DNA of 64,000 bases from Dipteris shenzhenensis (taxonomy: Eukaryota > Polypodiophyta > Polypodiopsida > Gleicheniales): the NCBI GenBank assembly GCA_047967505.1, contig CM106539.1. One strand, 5' to 3'. The translations under genes and the position numbers were made by a program. Positions within the stretch are counted from its first letter, which is position 1. Each line of letters begins with the position of its first letter. The notes under the pieces were generated by a model. It had not been told where the DNA came from and did no database searches. It saw only the letters and a program-made list of their open reading frames with translations. This document shows positions 63,060 to 64,000 of this stretch, piece by piece.

Positions 63060-64000
63060 GAAATAGCTAAGGAAGAAAAGAAGAAAGGGCATCATCGAGC
63101 AACAAGGCTTGGCATTGCTTTTGCATGCACAAACACATCACGTGATAATGTGGCTAGTGGGATGCACATTGATGTAGATAGAATAGATCTAGAAATAGAG
63201 ACCGAATCAAATGTTTCACAAGCCAAGATACATGTCACTAAAAGGATGCATGAAAATAAAAATCCGAGTTCATCTCAAAGACCTTCTTCAATGATGAGGC
63301 AAACATCCTTGCATAAAAGCTTTTGAGGGCCTTTGTTGAAAGATGCGCAATATGCACTTGCAAAGGCAATATGGTAGACAAGCAACCATGGAAACATGCA
63401 TGGAAGAAGATTGGTGAATTCGGTCCTAGTTTCACTCCTCCATCTTATCACAATACTAGGCATTCTTTGCTAGACAAATGCTATGAAGAGGTGAAAGAGA
63501 GAGTTAATTGAGTAGTCTTAAATAATCTTAATCTTTTGGGATGTACAATTGTGATTGACGGTTGGTCAAATGTACAACGGCACCCTTCCATCAACATAAT
63601 AGTTGTCTCACCTCGTGGCGAAAACTTTTTAAGAGCTGTTGATAGCTCTGCTCAAATTAAGATGGGCACTTACATAGCACAGGTTATTGCTGATTCTATT
63701 AATAGTGTGGGAGCAGCAAATGTGGTACAAGTGGTGATGGACAATGCAAAAAATTATCGAGCTATAGGTAAAGAAATTCATAGGATCTACCCACATATAT
63801 ATGCTACTGGTTGCAATACACACAGCTTGAATTTGGTTCTGCAGGATTGGCACAAGAGTGATGATACACAATGATTCAAGGAGCCTATCAAAGATGCTCG
63901 CAGAATAGCAAAATTTGTGCTTAATAGACAACGAGTCCTTGACATCATTTTACCACATATGAATTCAATGTTAAAGCTATTGGTAGAAACAAGATTTGCT
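63060..64000 (+). pseudogene. hAT-type transposase (DUF659-like), runs off the window
   Basis: Frames read KKIGEFGPSFTPPSYHNTRH, SLLDKCYEEVKERVN, stop, then GCTIVIDGWSNVQRHPSIN, VVSPRGENFLRAVDSSAQIK, AANVVQVVMDNAKNYRAIGK, CNTHSLNLVLQDW, stop, FKEPIKDARRIAKFVLNRQ and LPHMNSMLKLLVETRF. This is the order of plant hAT transposases: the DUF659 block with the DGW and DNA motifs, leading to the dimerisation region beyond 64000. At least two in-frame TGA codons (about 63509 and 63872, the latter at the position of a usual Trp) and an upstream frameshift near 63370 show it is dead. An N-terminal BED finger is not clearly visible. Confidence 0.8.

Noticed and set aside
1-64000. CRISPR array or prokaryotic operon
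   Set aside because: The tandem repeats have no unique spacers of uniform length, and the gene content is eukaryotic retroelements.
1-64000. tRNA or rRNA genes
   Set aside because: I saw only tRNA-Met primer-complement sites of LTR elements; no cloverleaf or rRNA core sequence was recognised by eye.

Overview
The window looks like nuclear DNA of a land plant with a large, repeat-rich genome. The evidence is several Ty1/copia and Ty3/gypsy elements primed from initiator tRNA-Met sites, non-LTR elements (LINEs), a hAT transposase remnant, CT/GA microsatellites, and one small intron-containing plant-type gene. A fern or lycophyte would fit the LINE-rich, CT-tailed composition, but that is only a guess. 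There is no sign of prokaryotic or organellar organisation. Almost every long reading frame belongs to a transposable element, and most carry stops, frameshifts or domain deletions.

Layout: 0-7 kb holds a minus-strand copia element (A) that has lost its integrase, with a repeat-rich 3' LTR. From 8.5 to 13.9 kb two related LINEs (LINE3, LINE1) lie head to tail between GA microsatellites. From 14 to 22 kb the DNA is the least TE-dense and contains the only convincing host gene, a two-exon twin-CX9C (CHCH) protein at 17.03-17.38 kb on the minus strand. Nearby are a degenerate duplicated segment, a possible LTR, and the 3' tip of another LINE. A gypsy element (B, plus strand) occupies 22.26-29.27 kb and is inserted into one copy of that duplicated segment.

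From 30.6 to 31.7 kb lie minisatellites. The 5' half of a copia element (D1) follows at 31.85-34.32 kb, and its apparent 3' half (D2) is at 45.03-45.74 kb. The 10.7 kb between them holds a 5'-truncated LINE with an intact reverse-transcriptase frame (LINE2), polypurine and minisatellite blocks, and a gypsy fragment (H1). At 46.36-49.33 kb is a compact 2.97-kb element with two 293-294 bp LTRs that encodes only Gag. From 51.5 to 58.1 kb a gypsy element (F) is interrupted by a complete insertion of copia E (52.81-56.86 kb, 352-bp LTRs, perfect GGAAG target duplication). E lacks gag and protease. Another gypsy fragment (H2) abuts F at 58.1 kb, followed by fragment G. The window ends with an unrecognised coding remnant, a piece of the Gag-only family and a hAT-type transposase pseudogene running off the edge.

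The loci do not form a pathway. The window is a record of nested insertion, internal deletion and trans-mobilisation: several elements with good terminal structures lack the genes or catalytic residues needed to move themselves. The most interesting signals are LINEs bounded on both sides by same-strand CT tracts, two PCNA-binding-like motifs in a LINE C-terminus, a shared integrase Glu-to-Lys change in copia D2 and E, and the Gag-only element.
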